Origin: Mollicutes bacterium PWAP
GTDB lineage: Bacteria; Bacillota_I; Bacilli_A; Mycoplasmatales; Metamycoplasmataceae
NCBI GenBank assembly: GCA_019661745.1
Contig: JAIFTM010000061.1
Location: 1 to 7,142 of the forward strand
Reading direction: 5' to 3'
DNA length: 7,142 nucleotides
Shown: piece by piece, positions 7,131 to 7,142 of the stretch
How positions within the stretch are numbered: the first letter of the stretch is position 1
How the letters are laid out: each line of letters starts with the position of its first letter
Translations under genes and position numbers: made by a program
Notes under the pieces: model-generated
The model's input: the letters and a program-made list of their open reading frames with translations, nothing else
Told to the model about the DNA's origin: nothing
Databases searched by the model: none

Positions 7131-7142
7131 AAAAAAAATAAA

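Overview
The window comes from a mycoplasma (class Mollicutes). The DNA is very A+T-rich. TGA must be read as tryptophan: two long frames on the plus strand and two short ones on the minus strand are continuous only under translation table 4. Two proteins carry mollicute-type lipoprotein signal peptides ending in Cys27. I cannot fix the species from sequence alone. No rRNA, tRNA, CRISPR array, insertion sequence or attachment site was found, and no gene-free stretch exceeds about 165 bases.

Left part (1-730, minus strand): a two-gene unit transcribed leftwards. The first gene is a small acidic DUF1292 (YrzB-like) protein. One base later comes a membrane-anchored protein that runs off the window edge and may be a degenerate methyltransferase-fold protein. 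A 52-base divergent promoter region (731-782) separates this unit from an M42-family metallo-aminopeptidase on the plus strand (783-1886), which keeps all expected metal-binding and catalytic residues. An A+T-only hairpin overlapping its stop codon probably ends that transcript.

Middle (1887-2049): a 163-base intergenic region holding three 10-bp T-tract repeats (phased, probably bent DNA), then a promoter and a Shine-Dalgarno site.

Right part (2050-7081, plus strand): two tandem surface lipoprotein genes, probably one operon. The first (1256 aa) is a long array of BspA-type (LRR_5-like) leucine-rich repeats in units of about 89 residues. Each unit is punctuated by a Trp-containing segment of the form W-S-x(n)-G-S-K-[VI]-I-P. 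A C-terminal third uses a different punctuation, G-T-G-[YF]-V-W-K ... L-[TS]-Q. The second gene (411 aa) is a shorter paralogue built mainly from the second kind of module. A strong hairpin with a T-rich arm follows it.

The most noteworthy content is the architecture of these lipoproteins: an alternating A/B higher-order repeat, near-identical DNA blocks that could recombine to change protein length, and Trp hairpin modules that may be a distinct domain type. The left genes look like housekeeping functions; the right genes are probably variable surface proteins facing the host. A direct functional link between the two parts is not evident.
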